DNA from: Mangrovactinospora gilvigrisea
Lineage (GTDB): Bacteria; Actinomycetota; Actinomycetes; Streptomycetales; Streptomycetaceae
DNA: 48,353 nt
Direction: 5' to 3'
NCBI RefSeq assembly: GCF_001879105.1
Contig: NZ_MLCF01000049.1
Location: 1-48,353 of the forward strand
Of the stretch, positions 32,859 through 41,844 are shown piece after piece. Numbering within the stretch: the first letter of the stretch is position 1; every line of letters starts with the position of its first letter. The notes below the pieces were generated by a model. The model saw only the letters and a list, made by a program, of their open reading frames with translations, did no database searches and had not been told where the DNA came from. The translations under genes and the position numbers were made by a program.

Positions 32859-34424
32859 CTAGGGGGTGTTCTGCGGGACGGCGCTGCCGTCGGTGGAGTT
32901 GACGACGGTGCGGTCGCCGGGTGCGGAGGGCAGGGTGACGGTGACCGTCCAGCGCTTGGCGATGTCCTCGCACATCAGGCCGGCGCGGGTGGTGGCGGTG
33001 ACGGTGACCCGCAGGGTGTTCGCCGCGGCGGGGGCGGCGCTGCCGGTGTAGGTGGCGCAGGCGCTGCCCCAGCCGGTGAGGGTGAGGCGGTTGCCGGTCA
33101 GCGCGTAGGAGTCGACGCTCACCGAGCGGTGCAGCAGCTTGCCGCTCCCGGAGGGCAGCGGGGTCGGGGCCGCGGAGGCCTGGGCCTGCGTCAGATGGCT
33201 GTCCTCGACGGCCACCTGGGCGACGGTGAACGGGGTGCCGGAGCCGCCGGGCTCCTTGACCGTGAAGAGCCAGGCCGGCACGAGCAGCGGCTTGCCGTGC
33301 GAGTAGCGCAGCGCGCGGCCGAGCGCGGCGCCGGTGACGTCCAGCTTGGGGGCCGTCCGGCAGACGATCAGGGGGCCGCTGGTGGTGCTGGTGGACGGGC
33401 CGGTGCCGCCGGGATCGGCGCCGCCGCGGCCCTGGGCGGTGAGCGGGCCGCCGCAGGCGGGTGCGGCGTTCGCCTCGGTGGAGAGCTTCCGCAGCGCCTG
33501 CGCGGCGCTGATCAGCGGATAGGCGCCGCCGTTCGGCGCGGCGCTGCCGAGCGGCCCGGTGGCCACCACGCTGTTGTTGGGGCCGACGGAGACGGTGGTG
33601 TCCCAGCCCGAGGTGGGGGCGCCGCCGATGGTGGGGGAGGCGGTGACGACCGTCGAGCCCAGCACCGAGCGGGTGCGGGTGGCGGCGCTGCCGAGGCCCA
33701 GCTTGTCCAGCAGCGTGCGGGCCTTGGCGGGCACCGCGGGGGTGCCGGGCGCCGGCGGCGAGGCGGTGGCCGTCGTCGAGTTCTTCGTCGTCCCGGTGAT
33801 CGTCAGGGACTTGGTGACGCTGCCGGGGTGCATGGTGACCGGCGGATGGGTGATGACGGGGGTGCCGGCGCGGTACGACCAGCCCTGCAGCAGGTTGTCG
33901 GGGACGGTCAGCTGCGCGCTGGTGGCCGAGCCGATCGTCCAGACCGTGCCCTCGCGGTGCGGTGTGCCGGTGACGCCGAGCTTCGCGGCGAGCTGCTGCG
34001 CGGTGTCGCGGGACTGGGCGGGGGCGGTGATCGCCGCGGGCTGCTCGCCGGAGGGCGTCCTGGGCAGCGCGACGGTGGGGGTGTAGACGGTCCTCGCGCC
34101 GGGGGCGGCGCTTCCGGTGCCGCTGACCGGCTGCGGGTTGCTGCCGGAGTTGCCGAACTCCATGGCGCCGCTGGGGGCGGCCGCGTCCAGTTCGAGCTTG
34201 CCGGTGGCGGCGGGCGCGGAGCTGCCGTCCGCGGAGGAGCCGGAGGCGGCGGCGTTGCGGGCGTGCCCGCCGAGGTCGGAGGCGAGGTAGGCCCCGCCTC
34301 CGCCGGCCGCGAGCACCGCGGCGGCGATCACCGCGGGCATCAGGCGGCGGCCGCGGCGGTTCGCGCCGTCGGCGCCCTCCGCGCGGTCGGGCTCGGAGGT
34401 GTGTTCGGTGCGGTCGGTGCTCAC
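32859..34424 (-). CDS. Membrane-anchored exported protein of unknown function, 521 aa
   Basis: The protein has a short charged N-terminus (MSTDRTEHTSEPDRAEGADG), one hydrophobic segment after RRGRR (LMPAVIAAAVLAAGGGGAYLA, residues ~29-49) and a long Ser/Thr/Ala/Gly-rich region expected outside the membrane. Short ordered blocks stand out: AQQLAAKLGVTG, WDTTVSVGPNNSVVATGPLG and AKRWTVTVTLPS. Four cysteines (PACGG, IVCRT, SACATY, LMCED) could make two disulfides. I recall similar large membrane proteins beside erpA/adoK in Streptomyces, with no known function. The start is GTG. Confidence 0.7.
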   Translation of the reverse strand: MSTDRTEHTSEPDRAEGADGANRRGRRLMPAVIAAAVLAAGGGGAYLASDLGGHARNAAASGSSADGSSAPAATGKLELDAAAPSGAMEFGNSGSNPQPVSGTGSAAPGARTVYTPTVALPRTPSGEQPAAITAPAQSRDTAQQLAAKLGVTGTPHREGTVWTIGSATSAQLTVPDNLLQGWSYRAGTPVITHPPVTMHPGSVTKSLTITGTTKNSTTATASPPAPGTPAVPAKARTLLDKLGLGSAATRTRSVLGSTVVTASPTIGGAPTSGWDTTVSVGPNNSVVATGPLGSAAPNGGAYPLISAAQALRKLSTEANAAPACGGPLTAQGRGGADPGGTGPSTSTTSGPLIVCRTAPKLDVTGAALGRALRYSHGKPLLVPAWLFTVKEPGGSGTPFTVAQVAVEDSHLTQAQASAAPTPLPSGSGKLLHRSVSVDSYALTGNRLTLTGWGSACATYTGSAAPAAANTLRVTVTATTRAGLMCEDIAKRWTVTVTLPSAPGDRTVVNSTDGSAVPQNTP

Positions 34425-34570
34425 CTCGACGTCCTTCCCCGGATTCGGCTCTCGCTGTCATTCGATCCGGCAGTTGGACGTAGCGCGGTCTCGAGCGGTT
34501 CCCGTCCTCGGGTCGGTACGGTGGACTGCCACTGATCCGAGACAGCACGACATCCAAGGGAGTGACCCGC

Positions 34571-35548
34571 GTGCGTATCGCCGTGACGGGGTCGATCGCC
34601 ACCGATCACCTGATGAGTTTCCCCGGCAGTTTCGCAGGTCAGCTGATCGGTGATCAGCTGCAGAATGTGTCGCTGTCGTTCCTGGTGGACGAGTTGGACA
34701 TCCGGCGCGGCGGGGTCGGCGCCAACATCTGCTTCAGCATGGGAGTGCTGGGCCTGAATCCGGTGCTGGTGGGCGCCGTGGGCTCGGACTTCGCCGAGTA
34801 CCGCTCCTGGCTGGAGCGGCACGGCGTCGACTGCGAGTCGGTGCACATCTCGGACACGCACCACACGGCGCGGTTCGTCTGCACCACCGACGAGGAGCAC
34901 AACCAGATCGCCTCCTTCTACGCCGGGGCGATGGCCGAGGCCCGCAACATCGAGCTGCTGCCGGTCGCCGAGCGGCTCGACGGGCTCGACCTGGTGCTGA
35001 TCGGCGCGGACGACCCGGACGGGATGGTCCGCCACACCGACGAGTGCCGGCAGCGCGGCTTCGCCTTCGCGGCGGACCCGTCGCAGCAGCTGGCCCGGAT
35101 GGACGGCGAGGCCGTCAAGCGGCTGGTGGACGGCGCGGCGTACCTGTTCGGCAACGAGTACGAGCGGGCGCTGATCTCGCAGAAGACCGGCTGGGACGAG
35201 GACGAGCTGCTGAAGCGGGTCGGCGTGCGGGTGACGACGCTGGGCGCGAAGGGGGCGCGGATCGAGCGGGTCGGCGAGGCGACGGTCGAGGTGGCGGCGG
35301 TGCCGGCGCGGACGCTGGCGGAGCCGACGGGCGCGGGCGACGCGTTCCGCTCCGGGTTCATGGCGGGCCTGGCGTGGGGAGTCTCGCTGGAGCGGTGCGC
35401 GCAGCTGGGGTGCCTGATGGCGGTGCTGGTGGTGGAGACGGTCGGGACGCAGGAGTACGACGTCACGCCGCCGGAGCTGGTGGAGCGGTTCGGCGCGGCG
35501 TACGGCGCGGAGGCGGCGGCGGAGGTGTCGGCGCACCTCGCGGGGTAG
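34571..35548 (+). CDS. adoK: Adenosine kinase (PfkB family, AdoK type)
   Basis: The 325-residue protein closely follows, by memory, the sequence of M. tuberculosis AdoK (Rv2202c): IAVTGSIATDHLMSFPG, VSLSFLVDELDIRRGGVGANI, TARFVCTTDEEHNQIASFY, FAFAADPSQQLARM, GAAYLFGNEYE and the catalytic PTGAGDAFRSGF. Such enzymes phosphorylate adenosine with ATP in purine salvage and are of sugar-kinase rather than human type. GTG 34571 follows GGGAG at 8 bases; GTG 34562 overlaps that site. It lies in the conserved erpA-adoK-cta neighbourhood. Confidence 0.85.
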   Translation: MRIAVTGSIATDHLMSFPGSFAGQLIGDQLQNVSLSFLVDELDIRRGGVGANICFSMGVLGLNPVLVGAVGSDFAEYRSWLERHGVDCESVHISDTHHTARFVCTTDEEHNQIASFYAGAMAEARNIELLPVAERLDGLDLVLIGADDPDGMVRHTDECRQRGFAFAADPSQQLARMDGEAVKRLVDGAAYLFGNEYERALISQKTGWDEDELLKRVGVRVTTLGAKGARIERVGEATVEVAAVPARTLAEPTGAGDAFRSGFMAGLAWGVSLERCAQLGCLMAVLVVETVGTQEYDVTPPELVERFGAAYGAEAAAEVSAHLAG

Positions 35549-35582
35549 CGGTTCGGGCGGTGCCGGGTTCGCGGGCCGGGGC

Positions 35583-35615
35583 GGTGCCGGGTTCGTCGCC
35601 CTGAACCCCGGCACC
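35583..35615. terminator. Hairpin terminator between adoK and the desulfurase fusion gene
   Basis: GGTGCCGGGTTC (35583-35594) pairs with GAACCCCGGCACC (35603-35615) with one bulged base around an 8-base loop, in a 107-base convergent spacer. Confidence 0.6.
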
Positions 35616-35655
35616 CCACCCGGCCTTCGGCCGCGCGATGGGTTGCGGTCCGCTC

Positions 35656-37035
35656 TTATCCGCGGCGCACCAGGTGGGTGACCGCGGTGCCGGGGCCGTC
35701 CTCCTGCCCGAGGTAGAGGTGGCCCGCGGTGTGGGCCCAGGCGGGGATGTCGATGGCGGCGACGTCGTCGTCGGTCTGGACGGCGACGACGCCGCCGACG
35801 GGGACGTCGCCGATGTGGCGGGCCAGCTCCGTCACCGGGATCGGGCAGCGCAGCCCCAGCGTGTTGAGGGTGAGCCGGCCCCCCTCCGAGGGCGACGCGG
35901 TCGCGCTGCCGCCCTCCGCGCGGGCGGAGGCCACCGCGCCGGGCAGGACGGCGAGGAAGCCGTCGACCTCCTCGGAGGTCGTCCCGCGGGGGAGCGAGAC
36001 CCGCACGTTGCCGCCGGTGAACGCCCCCATCGCGGCGAGCACATGGCTGGGCGTCAGCGTGTCGGAGGTGCAGGAGGAGCCCGAGGAGACCGCGTAGCCC
36101 GCCCGGTCGAGCGCGTTCAGCAGCACCTCCCCGTCGACGTACGGCACGGAGAAGGTGACCAGGTGGGGGAGGCGGTCGCGCGGATCGCCCAGCAGTCGGG
36201 CGTCCGGCAGCAGCTTGGGGACGCGGGTGCGGATCCGGTCGACGAGCGCGGAGAGCCGCACGTCCTCCTCCGCCGCCTCCTCGTGCACGGCCCGCAGCGC
36301 GGCCACCGCGGCGACCACCGCCGGCAGGTTCAGCCCGCCCGGGACGTCGCCGCGCTGCCACCCCGGCAGCGCCTCGCGGAAGCGCACCCGGCGGCGCACC
36401 ACCAGCAGGCCGACGCCCGCCGGCCCGCCCCACTTCCGCGCGCTCGCCGCCAGCAGCGACCAGCCCTCCGGAACAGCCGTCCGCCCCGCCGACTGCGCGG
36501 CGTCCACCAGCAGCGGGACGCCCGCCGCCGCGCACGCCTCGGCCGCCTCGGCGACCGGCTGCACGGTGCCCACCTCGTGGTTCGCCGACTGCAGGCAGGC
36601 GAGCGCGGTTCCCCCGACGGAGACGGCCGCGCGCCATGCGTCCAGGTCGACGCGGCCCAGGCCGTCGACCGGGACGGTCGCCAGCGGGCCGCCGTCGGCC
36701 TCGTGGGCGTGCGCGGTGTGCAGGACCGAGGAGTGCTCCACCGCCGAGACGGCGAGGCCGGGAAGTTGACGCCCCGTCCGCTTGCGCGCGTCCAGGCCCC
36801 CCTGAATGCCCCAATGGACGGCCGCGCCACCCGAAGGGGTGAACCGGACCTCGTCCGGGCGAACGCCGAGCACCTCGGCCGCCGCCTCCCGGGAGGCGTC
36901 CAGCAGCAGGCGCGCGGTGCGCCCGGGGCCGTACAGCTTGGCCGGATCGGCCCAGCCGTCGTCGAGAGCGGCAAGCAGCGCCGCGCGTCCGGCGGGGTGC
37001 AGCGGGGCACCCGCCGCCGCGTCGAAGAACGGCAC
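35656..37035 (-). CDS. Cysteine desulfurase-TusA fusion protein
   Basis: The 459-residue protein joins two sulfur-relay modules. Residues ~1-375 are a NifS/IscS-like class V aminotransferase: AAAGAPLHPAG, SAVEHSSVL with the His stacking on PLP, LLVDAAQSAGR with the PLP Asp, Lys201 in SARKWGGPAG, and the persulfide Cys322 in SSGSSCTSD. Residues ~385-459 are a TusA/SirA-like domain, LTLNTLGLRCPIPVTEL, with Cys397 in the CPxP motif. Sulfur from cysteine could pass directly from Cys322 to Cys397. The PLP lysine context (RKWGGPAG) departs from the usual HKxxGPxG. Acceptor genes are not adjacent; LipA, NadA and QcrA need Fe-S clusters. The start is GTG. Confidence 0.87.
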   Translation of the reverse strand: MPFFDAAAGAPLHPAGRAALLAALDDGWADPAKLYGPGRTARLLLDASREAAAEVLGVRPDEVRFTPSGGAAVHWGIQGGLDARKRTGRQLPGLAVSAVEHSSVLHTAHAHEADGGPLATVPVDGLGRVDLDAWRAAVSVGGTALACLQSANHEVGTVQPVAEAAEACAAAGVPLLVDAAQSAGRTAVPEGWSLLAASARKWGGPAGVGLLVVRRRVRFREALPGWQRGDVPGGLNLPAVVAAVAALRAVHEEAAEEDVRLSALVDRIRTRVPKLLPDARLLGDPRDRLPHLVTFSVPYVDGEVLLNALDRAGYAVSSGSSCTSDTLTPSHVLAAMGAFTGGNVRVSLPRGTTSEEVDGFLAVLPGAVASARAEGGSATASPSEGGRLTLNTLGLRCPIPVTELARHIGDVPVGGVVAVQTDDDVAAIDIPAWAHTAGHLYLGQEDGPGTAVTHLVRRG

Positions 37036-37178
37036 AGGACGAAGTTATCAGCAGCGCGAAGGCGCCCGAAGACCGGGGCGCGCCGCCCTCCGGACGGGCC
37101 GTCAGGGCCCGTGACCGGTGGGAATACTGGGGATGCGCGCCCAATCGTGGGGCGGTTCGGCGCGTTGGGGTGACCTGC

Positions 37179-37209
37179 TTGTACGGCCTGAATAAGCCTC
37201 CAGTAGGGT
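37179..37209 (+). promoter_or_regulatory. Predicted promoter of the ctaC-ctaD-ctaF operon
   Basis: TTGTAC (37179-37184) and TAGGGT (37204-37209) are 19 bases apart, about 100 bases before the ctaC start. The 276-base spacer to the divergent desulfurase gene holds no other clear site. Confidence 0.45.
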
Positions 37210-37311
37210 TTGGGACCGCAGAAACATCCAACCCTGCCCGCAAAACGGGTCCCGGTGGGGGAACGAACCCGGGGCGCCAGTGCGCGGGCGAGACTTTCGG
37301 GAAGGCGCTAC

Positions 37312-38154
37312 GTGAGTCCGAACGGCTCCGACCGCTCGCCGCGGCGCTCCCTGCGGCGAAGGCTGCCGCAGGTGCTGGCACTGGGCCTGGTCGTCGTGTC
37401 CGCCACCGGCTGCTCGTCCGAGACCCTGCCACGGCTTGGATTGCCGCGACCCGCCACCGAGCAGGCGCCGCGCATCCTCCACCTGTGGCAAGGATCCTGG
37501 GTCGCGGCGCTGGCGATCGGCTGCCTGGTCTGGGGGTTGATCATCTGGAGCGTGATCTTCCACAGGCGAAGCCGGACAAAGCAGGAGATCCCGCCGCAGA
37601 CCCGGTACAACGTCCCCATCGAGGCGCTGTACACGACGGTCCCGCTGATCATCATTGCGGTCCTCTTCTATTACACGGCTCGCGACGAGAGCGAGCTGAT
37701 GAAGCGCTCCAAGAACCCCGATGCGACGGTCAACGTCGTCGGGTTCCAGTGGAGCTGGGCCTTCAACTACAAGGCATCCGGTGACAACACCGTCGGCGCC
37801 GTGTGGGAGGCGGGCACCCCCGCCAATCCGCCGACGCTGTACCTGCCGGTGAACAAGCGCGTCAGCTTCAAGCTGACCTCGCGCGATGTCATCCACGACT
37901 TCTGGGTGCCGAGCTTCCTGATGAAGCAGGACGTCGTCCCGGGCCGGGTGAACGGCTTCGACGTGACGCCGAACCGCGAGGGCACCTTCATGGGCAAGTG
38001 TGCCGAGCTCTGCGGTGTCGACCACTCGCGGATGCTCTTCAATGTGAAGGTCGTCTCCGAGCAGGAGTACCTCAACCACCTCAGCCAGCTGAAGGCCAAG
38101 GGTCAGACCGGCGCCGTCCCGGCCGGCGTTACTTCCATGGGAGGTGAGCAGTGA
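37312..38154 (+). CDS. ctaC: Cytochrome c oxidase subunit II (aa3)
   Basis: The 280-residue protein receives electrons from cytochrome c domains of the bc1 complex. It has a lipoprotein signal with lipobox SATGC (Cys near residue 34). Two membrane segments follow ([21 protein letters not shown] and [17 protein letters not shown]), then FQWSWAF and the CuA site, with the first His in [14 protein letters not shown] and the rest in [17 protein letters not shown] 37312 follows GGAAGG. Its stop overlaps ctaD (GTGA), which supports tight coupling in the ctaC-D-F operon. Confidence 0.95.
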   Translation: MSPNGSDRSPRRSLRRRLPQVLALGLVVVSATGCSSETLPRLGLPRPATEQAPRILHLWQGSWVAALAIGCLVWGLIIWSVIFHRRSRTKQEIPPQTRYNVPIEALYTTVPLIIIAVLFYYTARDESELMKRSKNPDATVNVVGFQWSWAFNYKASGDNTVGAVWEAGTPANPPTLYLPVNKRVSFKLTSRDVIHDFWVPSFLMKQDVVPGRVNGFDVTPNREGTFMGKCAELCGVDHSRMLFNVKVVSEQEYLNHLSQLKAKGQTGAVPAGVTSMGGEQ

Positions 38155-39923
38155 CCATCCTGAACGATCCGCAACCCGCGGGAGCAGCGTCGGAGGGCGT
38201 GGCGGAGACCCGCCCCGACCACGGCTACGCCAAGAAGCCGGGCGCTGCGATCATCGAGTGGCTGACCACCACCGACCACAAGAAGATCGGCACCCTCTAC
38301 TTCGTCACCTCGTTCGCGTTCTTCCTCATCGGCGGCGTCATCGCGCTGCTGATGCGTGCCGAGCTGGCCCGCCCCGGGCTGCAGTTCATGACGAACGAGG
38401 AGTTCAACCAGGCGTTCACCATGCATGGCACGATCATGCTGCTGATGTTCGCCACCCCGCTGTTCGCCGGTTTCGCGAACGCGATCATGCCGCTGCAGAT
38501 CGGCGCGCCCGACGTGGCGTTCCCGCGGCTGAACATGTTCGCCTACTGGCTGTACCTGTTCGGCTCGATCATCGCGGTGGCCGGGTTCCTCACCCCGCAG
38601 GGCGCCGCCGACTTCGGCTGGTTCGCCTACGCGCCGCTCTCGGACGCGATCCGCTCGCCCGGCATCGGCGCCGACATGTGGATCATGGGTCTGGCCTTCT
38701 CCGGCTTCGGCACGATCCTCGGGTCGGTCAACTTCATCACCACCATCGTCTGCATGCGCATGCCCGGCATGACGATGTTCCGGATGCCGATCTTCACCTG
38801 GAACATCCTGCTGACGGCCGTTCTGGTGCTGCTGGCCTTCCCGGTGCTGGCCGCGGCGCTGCTGGCGCTGGAGGCGGACCGCAAGTTCGGTGCGCAGGTC
38901 TTCGAGGCGACGAACGGTGGTGCCTTGCTATGGCAGCACTTGTTCTGGTTCTTCGGCCATCCAGAGGTCTATATCATCGCGTTGCCGTTCTTCGGCATCG
39001 TCTCCGAGATCATTCCGGTCTTCGCCCGCAAGCCGATGTTCGGCTACGGCTCGCTGATCGCCGCGACGATCTCCATCGCCGGCCTCTCCGTGACCGTGTG
39101 GGCGCACCACATGTTCGTCACCGGCGGCGTACTGCTCCCGTTCTTCTCGTTCATGACCTTCCTGATCGCCGTGCCAACGGGTGTGAAGATCTTCAACTGG
39201 GTCGGGACGATGTGGAAGGGCTCGCTGTCCTTCGAGACACCGATGCTCTGGACGATCGGCTTTCTGATCACCTTCACCTTCGGCGGTCTGACCGGCGTCA
39301 TCCTGGCCTCCCCGCCGCTGGACTTCCACGTCTCCGACAGCTACTTCGTGGTGGCGCACTTCCACTACGTGGTCTTCGGAACGGTCGTCTTCGCGATGTT
39401 CGCGGGCTTCCACTTCTGGTGGCCCAAGTGGACCGGGAAGATGCTCGACGAGCGGCTCGGGAAGATCACCTTCTGGACGCTGTTCATCGGCTTCCACGGC
39501 ACGTTCCTGGTGCAGCACTGGCTGGGCGCCGAGGGCATGCCGCGGCGCTACGCGGACTACCTCGCGGCGGACGGTTTCACCACGCTGAACACGGTCTCCA
39601 CGATCTTCTCGTTCGTGCTGGGCCTGTCGATGCTGCCGTTCCTGTACAACGTCTGGAAGACGGCGAAGTACGGCAAGAAGGTCGAGGTCGACGACCCGTG
39701 GGGCTACGGCCGCTCGCTGGAGTGGGCGACCTCCTGCCCGCCGCCGCGGCACAACTTCACCACGCTGCCGCGGATCCGCTCCGAATCCCCCGCCTTCGAC
39801 CTGCACCACCCGGAGATGGCGGCGGACTACCTCGGCGCGGGCCCGGAGCCCGAGGCCGTCGGCGCGGGCACCTCGTCCGCGGCCTCCCCGTCCGAGTCGG
39901 AGAAGGGCGGTGACGAGGAGTGA
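38151..39923 (+). CDS. ctaD: Cytochrome c oxidase subunit I (aa3)
   Basis: The 590-residue protein is the catalytic haem-copper subunit with 12 membrane segments. Haem a His is in [12 protein letters not shown]. The Cu-B His and cross-linked Tyr are in [11 protein letters not shown] and the paired His in VWAHHMF. The haem ligands are in [13 protein letters not shown]. The N-terminal extension and the ~60-residue acidic C-terminal tail are normal for actinobacteria. The GTG start overlaps ctaC and the stop overlaps ctaF, both as GTGA. S. coelicolor has a second ctaD elsewhere; this copy is in the main respiratory cluster. Confidence 0.97.
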   Translation: MTILNDPQPAGAASEGVAETRPDHGYAKKPGAAIIEWLTTTDHKKIGTLYFVTSFAFFLIGGVIALLMRAELARPGLQFMTNEEFNQAFTMHGTIMLLMFATPLFAGFANAIMPLQIGAPDVAFPRLNMFAYWLYLFGSIIAVAGFLTPQGAADFGWFAYAPLSDAIRSPGIGADMWIMGLAFSGFGTILGSVNFITTIVCMRMPGMTMFRMPIFTWNILLTAVLVLLAFPVLAAALLALEADRKFGAQVFEATNGGALLWQHLFWFFGHPEVYIIALPFFGIVSEIIPVFARKPMFGYGSLIAATISIAGLSVTVWAHHMFVTGGVLLPFFSFMTFLIAVPTGVKIFNWVGTMWKGSLSFETPMLWTIGFLITFTFGGLTGVILASPPLDFHVSDSYFVVAHFHYVVFGTVVFAMFAGFHFWWPKWTGKMLDERLGKITFWTLFIGFHGTFLVQHWLGAEGMPRRYADYLAADGFTTLNTVSTIFSFVLGLSMLPFLYNVWKTAKYGKKVEVDDPWGYGRSLEWATSCPPPRHNFTTLPRIRSESPAFDLHHPEMAADYLGAGPEPEAVGAGTSSAASPSESEKGGDEE

Positions 39924-40318
39924 AGTTCCAGGGCAAGCTCTTCATCTGGCTCGCGGTCTTCCTGCTGGCCGTCGCGATCACCTACGGCGTCTGGTCCCGC
40001 GAGGCGGCCGGCACCACGGCGCTCTTCCTCGCCTTCGCGCTGTGCCTGTTCATCGGGTACTACCTCTGGTTCACGGCCCGGCGGATCGACAGCCAGCCGA
40101 TGGACAACGAGGAGGGCGAGGTCGCGGACGACGCCGGCGAGGTGGGCTTCTTCAGCCCGCACAGCTGGCAGCCGCTGACGCTGGCGCTCGGCGGGGCGCT
40201 CTTCTTCCTCTCCGTCATCTTCGGGTGGTGGCTGGCGTTCTTCAGCGCGCCGGTGATCATCCTGGGACTCTTCGGTTGGGTGTTCGAGTACTACCGCGGA
40301 ATGAGCCAGCGCTACTAG
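39920..40318 (+). CDS. ctaF: Cytochrome c oxidase subunit IV, actinobacterial type
   Basis: The 132-residue protein has four hydrophobic segments (about 7-25, 33-51, 87-105 and 108-124), split by an acidic loop ([13 protein letters not shown]). The sequence starts [25 protein letters not shown], the usual start of the actinobacterial subunit IV of the bc1-aa3 supercomplex, which helps assemble and stabilise the oxidase. Its GTG start overlaps the ctaD stop. A terminator with TTTTT follows. Confidence 0.93.
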   Translation: MKFQGKLFIWLAVFLLAVAITYGVWSREAAGTTALFLAFALCLFIGYYLWFTARRIDSQPMDNEEGEVADDAGEVGFFSPHSWQPLTLALGGALFFLSVIFGWWLAFFSAPVIILGLFGWVFEYYRGMSQRY

Positions 40319-40344
40319 CGCTTCGCGCCTCCCGAGGCTCTCGG

Positions 40345-40388
40345 CCGGCCCGGACCTCCCGTTCCTACGGGAATCCGGGCCGGTTTTT
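40345..40388 (+). terminator. Intrinsic terminator after ctaF
   Basis: CCGGCCCGGA (40345-40354) pairs with TCCGGGCCGG (40374-40383), and TCCCGT with ACGGGA inside, with small bulges. TTTTT follows at 40384-40388. Confidence 0.85.
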
Positions 40389-40410
40389 GTGCGCCATGCC
40401 TCGATGCGGT

Positions 40411-40444
40411 CACTCGCGCGGCTCCCCGCGCCCCTAATGGGGCA
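40411..40444. repeat. Dispersed repeat, copy 3 (degenerate)
   Basis: TCGCGCGGCTCCCCGCGCCC(C) at 40414-40434 matches the repeat at 27515-27535 with two changes. It is followed by CCCC-TAAT-GGGG, the inner hairpin of the repeat; the second long arm is lost. Confidence 0.65.
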
Positions 40445-40535
40445 AGCGCGCGCCGCCTGATATGGCATCAATTGGTCGAGTTTGTAGGGTGTGACTGATG
40501 TGATGAATCGTCAGGGTGGGTGAGAGGACATCGTG

Positions 40536-41813
40536 ATGGAGAAGCCGCTCAGGGTGCGTCGGGTCCGCAGGATCGCCACCGCGGCCGTGGTGCCGCTGCT
40601 GGGCGCCGCGGCCGCCGGCTGCGGCGCCCAGTCCCACGACTGGTCGGCGATGGCCAACGACCCCGGTGACGCCGTCGTCAGCGCGTCGCCCGCGGGCGTC
40701 CAGGGCGGCGGCCGGACCGTCGACCCGGCCAAGCCGCTCACCATCAAGGCCGGGGACGGCGAGTCGCTCTCGGACGTCACCGCGGTGGACGCGCACGGGC
40801 GCATCCTCGCGGGGCAGCTCAACAACGCGGGCACGGTCTGGACGTCCACGGACGGGCTCGCCGCCGGCGAGCAGTACACCGTCAAGGTCGCCGCCAACCG
40901 GAGCGACGGCAGCCCGGCCGAGCGGACGCTGCGCTTCCGCACCGGCGCCGCGTCCAACCTGCTGCGCGCCGACATCAGCCCGTCCGACGGCTCCACGGTG
41001 GGCGTCGGCGAGCCGGTGGTGGTCGGCCTCAGCCGGCCCGTCAAGGACGCCGCCGCGCGGCGCACCCTGGAGAGCCGACTCACCGTCACCTCCGAGCCGA
41101 AGGCGACCGGCTCCTGGTACTGGGTGGACGACAAGACGCTGCACTGGCGCCCGACGCAGTACTGGCCCGCGCACGCCAAGGTGACCGTCGCCGAGCGGCT
41201 GGGCGGGGTGAAGATCGCCGACGGCGTCTACGGCGAGCCCGACCGGGCGGTGAGGTTCGCCATCGGCGACTCGATGATCGCCACCGCGGACGGCTCCTCC
41301 GACACCATGACCGTGCGGCGCAACGGCAACGTCATCCGCACCATGCCGATCACCATGGGCAAGCCGGGGTTCCGGACCCGCAGCGGCATCAAGGTGGTGC
41401 TGGAGAAGGACGCGTTCGTGCAGATGAAGTCCTCCACGGTGGGGATTCCGGCGGGCAGCGCCAACTCCTACGACCTGCCGGTGCACTGGGCGACCCGGAT
41501 GACGCTGAGCGGCGAGTTCGTGCACGCGGCGCCGTGGTCGGTGGGCTCGCAGGGGGCGGCGAACGTCAGCCACGGGTGCATCGGGATGAGCACGGGGAAC
41601 GCGGAGTGGTTCTTCGACGCGGTGAAGATGGGGGACGTGGTGAAGGTGGTGAACAGCGGGGGCCACGAGATGGAGCCGTTCGGCAACGGGTACGGCGACT
41701 GGAACGTGTCGGCGGACGACTGGAAGAAGGGCTCCGCGGGTGGTGCGGTGGCGGCGGCCGGGTCCAAGGCGGACCCGCTGTCGCCGGTGAACTACCTCAA
41801 GCCGTTCAGCTGA
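40536..41813 (+). CDS. L,D-transpeptidase lipoprotein (YkuD domain)
   Basis: The 425-residue protein has a lipoprotein signal with lipobox AAAAGC (Cys near residue 29), two Ig-like domains (residues ~45-245) and a YkuD catalytic domain. The active-site segment is NVSHGCIGMSTGNAEWFFDAV, with Cys in SHGCxG and the upstream His in GEFVHAAPWS. Such enzymes make 3-3 cross-links in peptidoglycan outside the membrane. ATG 40536 lies 7 bases after GAGAGGA; GTG 40533 is just upstream. The gene sits between the two cytochrome operons, a position conserved in Streptomyces as I recall. Confidence 0.9.
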   Translation: MEKPLRVRRVRRIATAAVVPLLGAAAAGCGAQSHDWSAMANDPGDAVVSASPAGVQGGGRTVDPAKPLTIKAGDGESLSDVTAVDAHGRILAGQLNNAGTVWTSTDGLAAGEQYTVKVAANRSDGSPAERTLRFRTGAASNLLRADISPSDGSTVGVGEPVVVGLSRPVKDAAARRTLESRLTVTSEPKATGSWYWVDDKTLHWRPTQYWPAHAKVTVAERLGGVKIADGVYGEPDRAVRFAIGDSMIATADGSSDTMTVRRNGNVIRTMPITMGKPGFRTRSGIKVVLEKDAFVQMKSSTVGIPAGSANSYDLPVHWATRMTLSGEFVHAAPWSVGSQGAANVSHGCIGMSTGNAEWFFDAVKMGDVVKVVNSGGHEMEPFGNGYGDWNVSADDWKKGSAGGAVAAAGSKADPLSPVNYLKPFS

Positions 41814-41844
41814 CGGGCCGTCGCCGGCTGCTGCTCGCCGCCTC

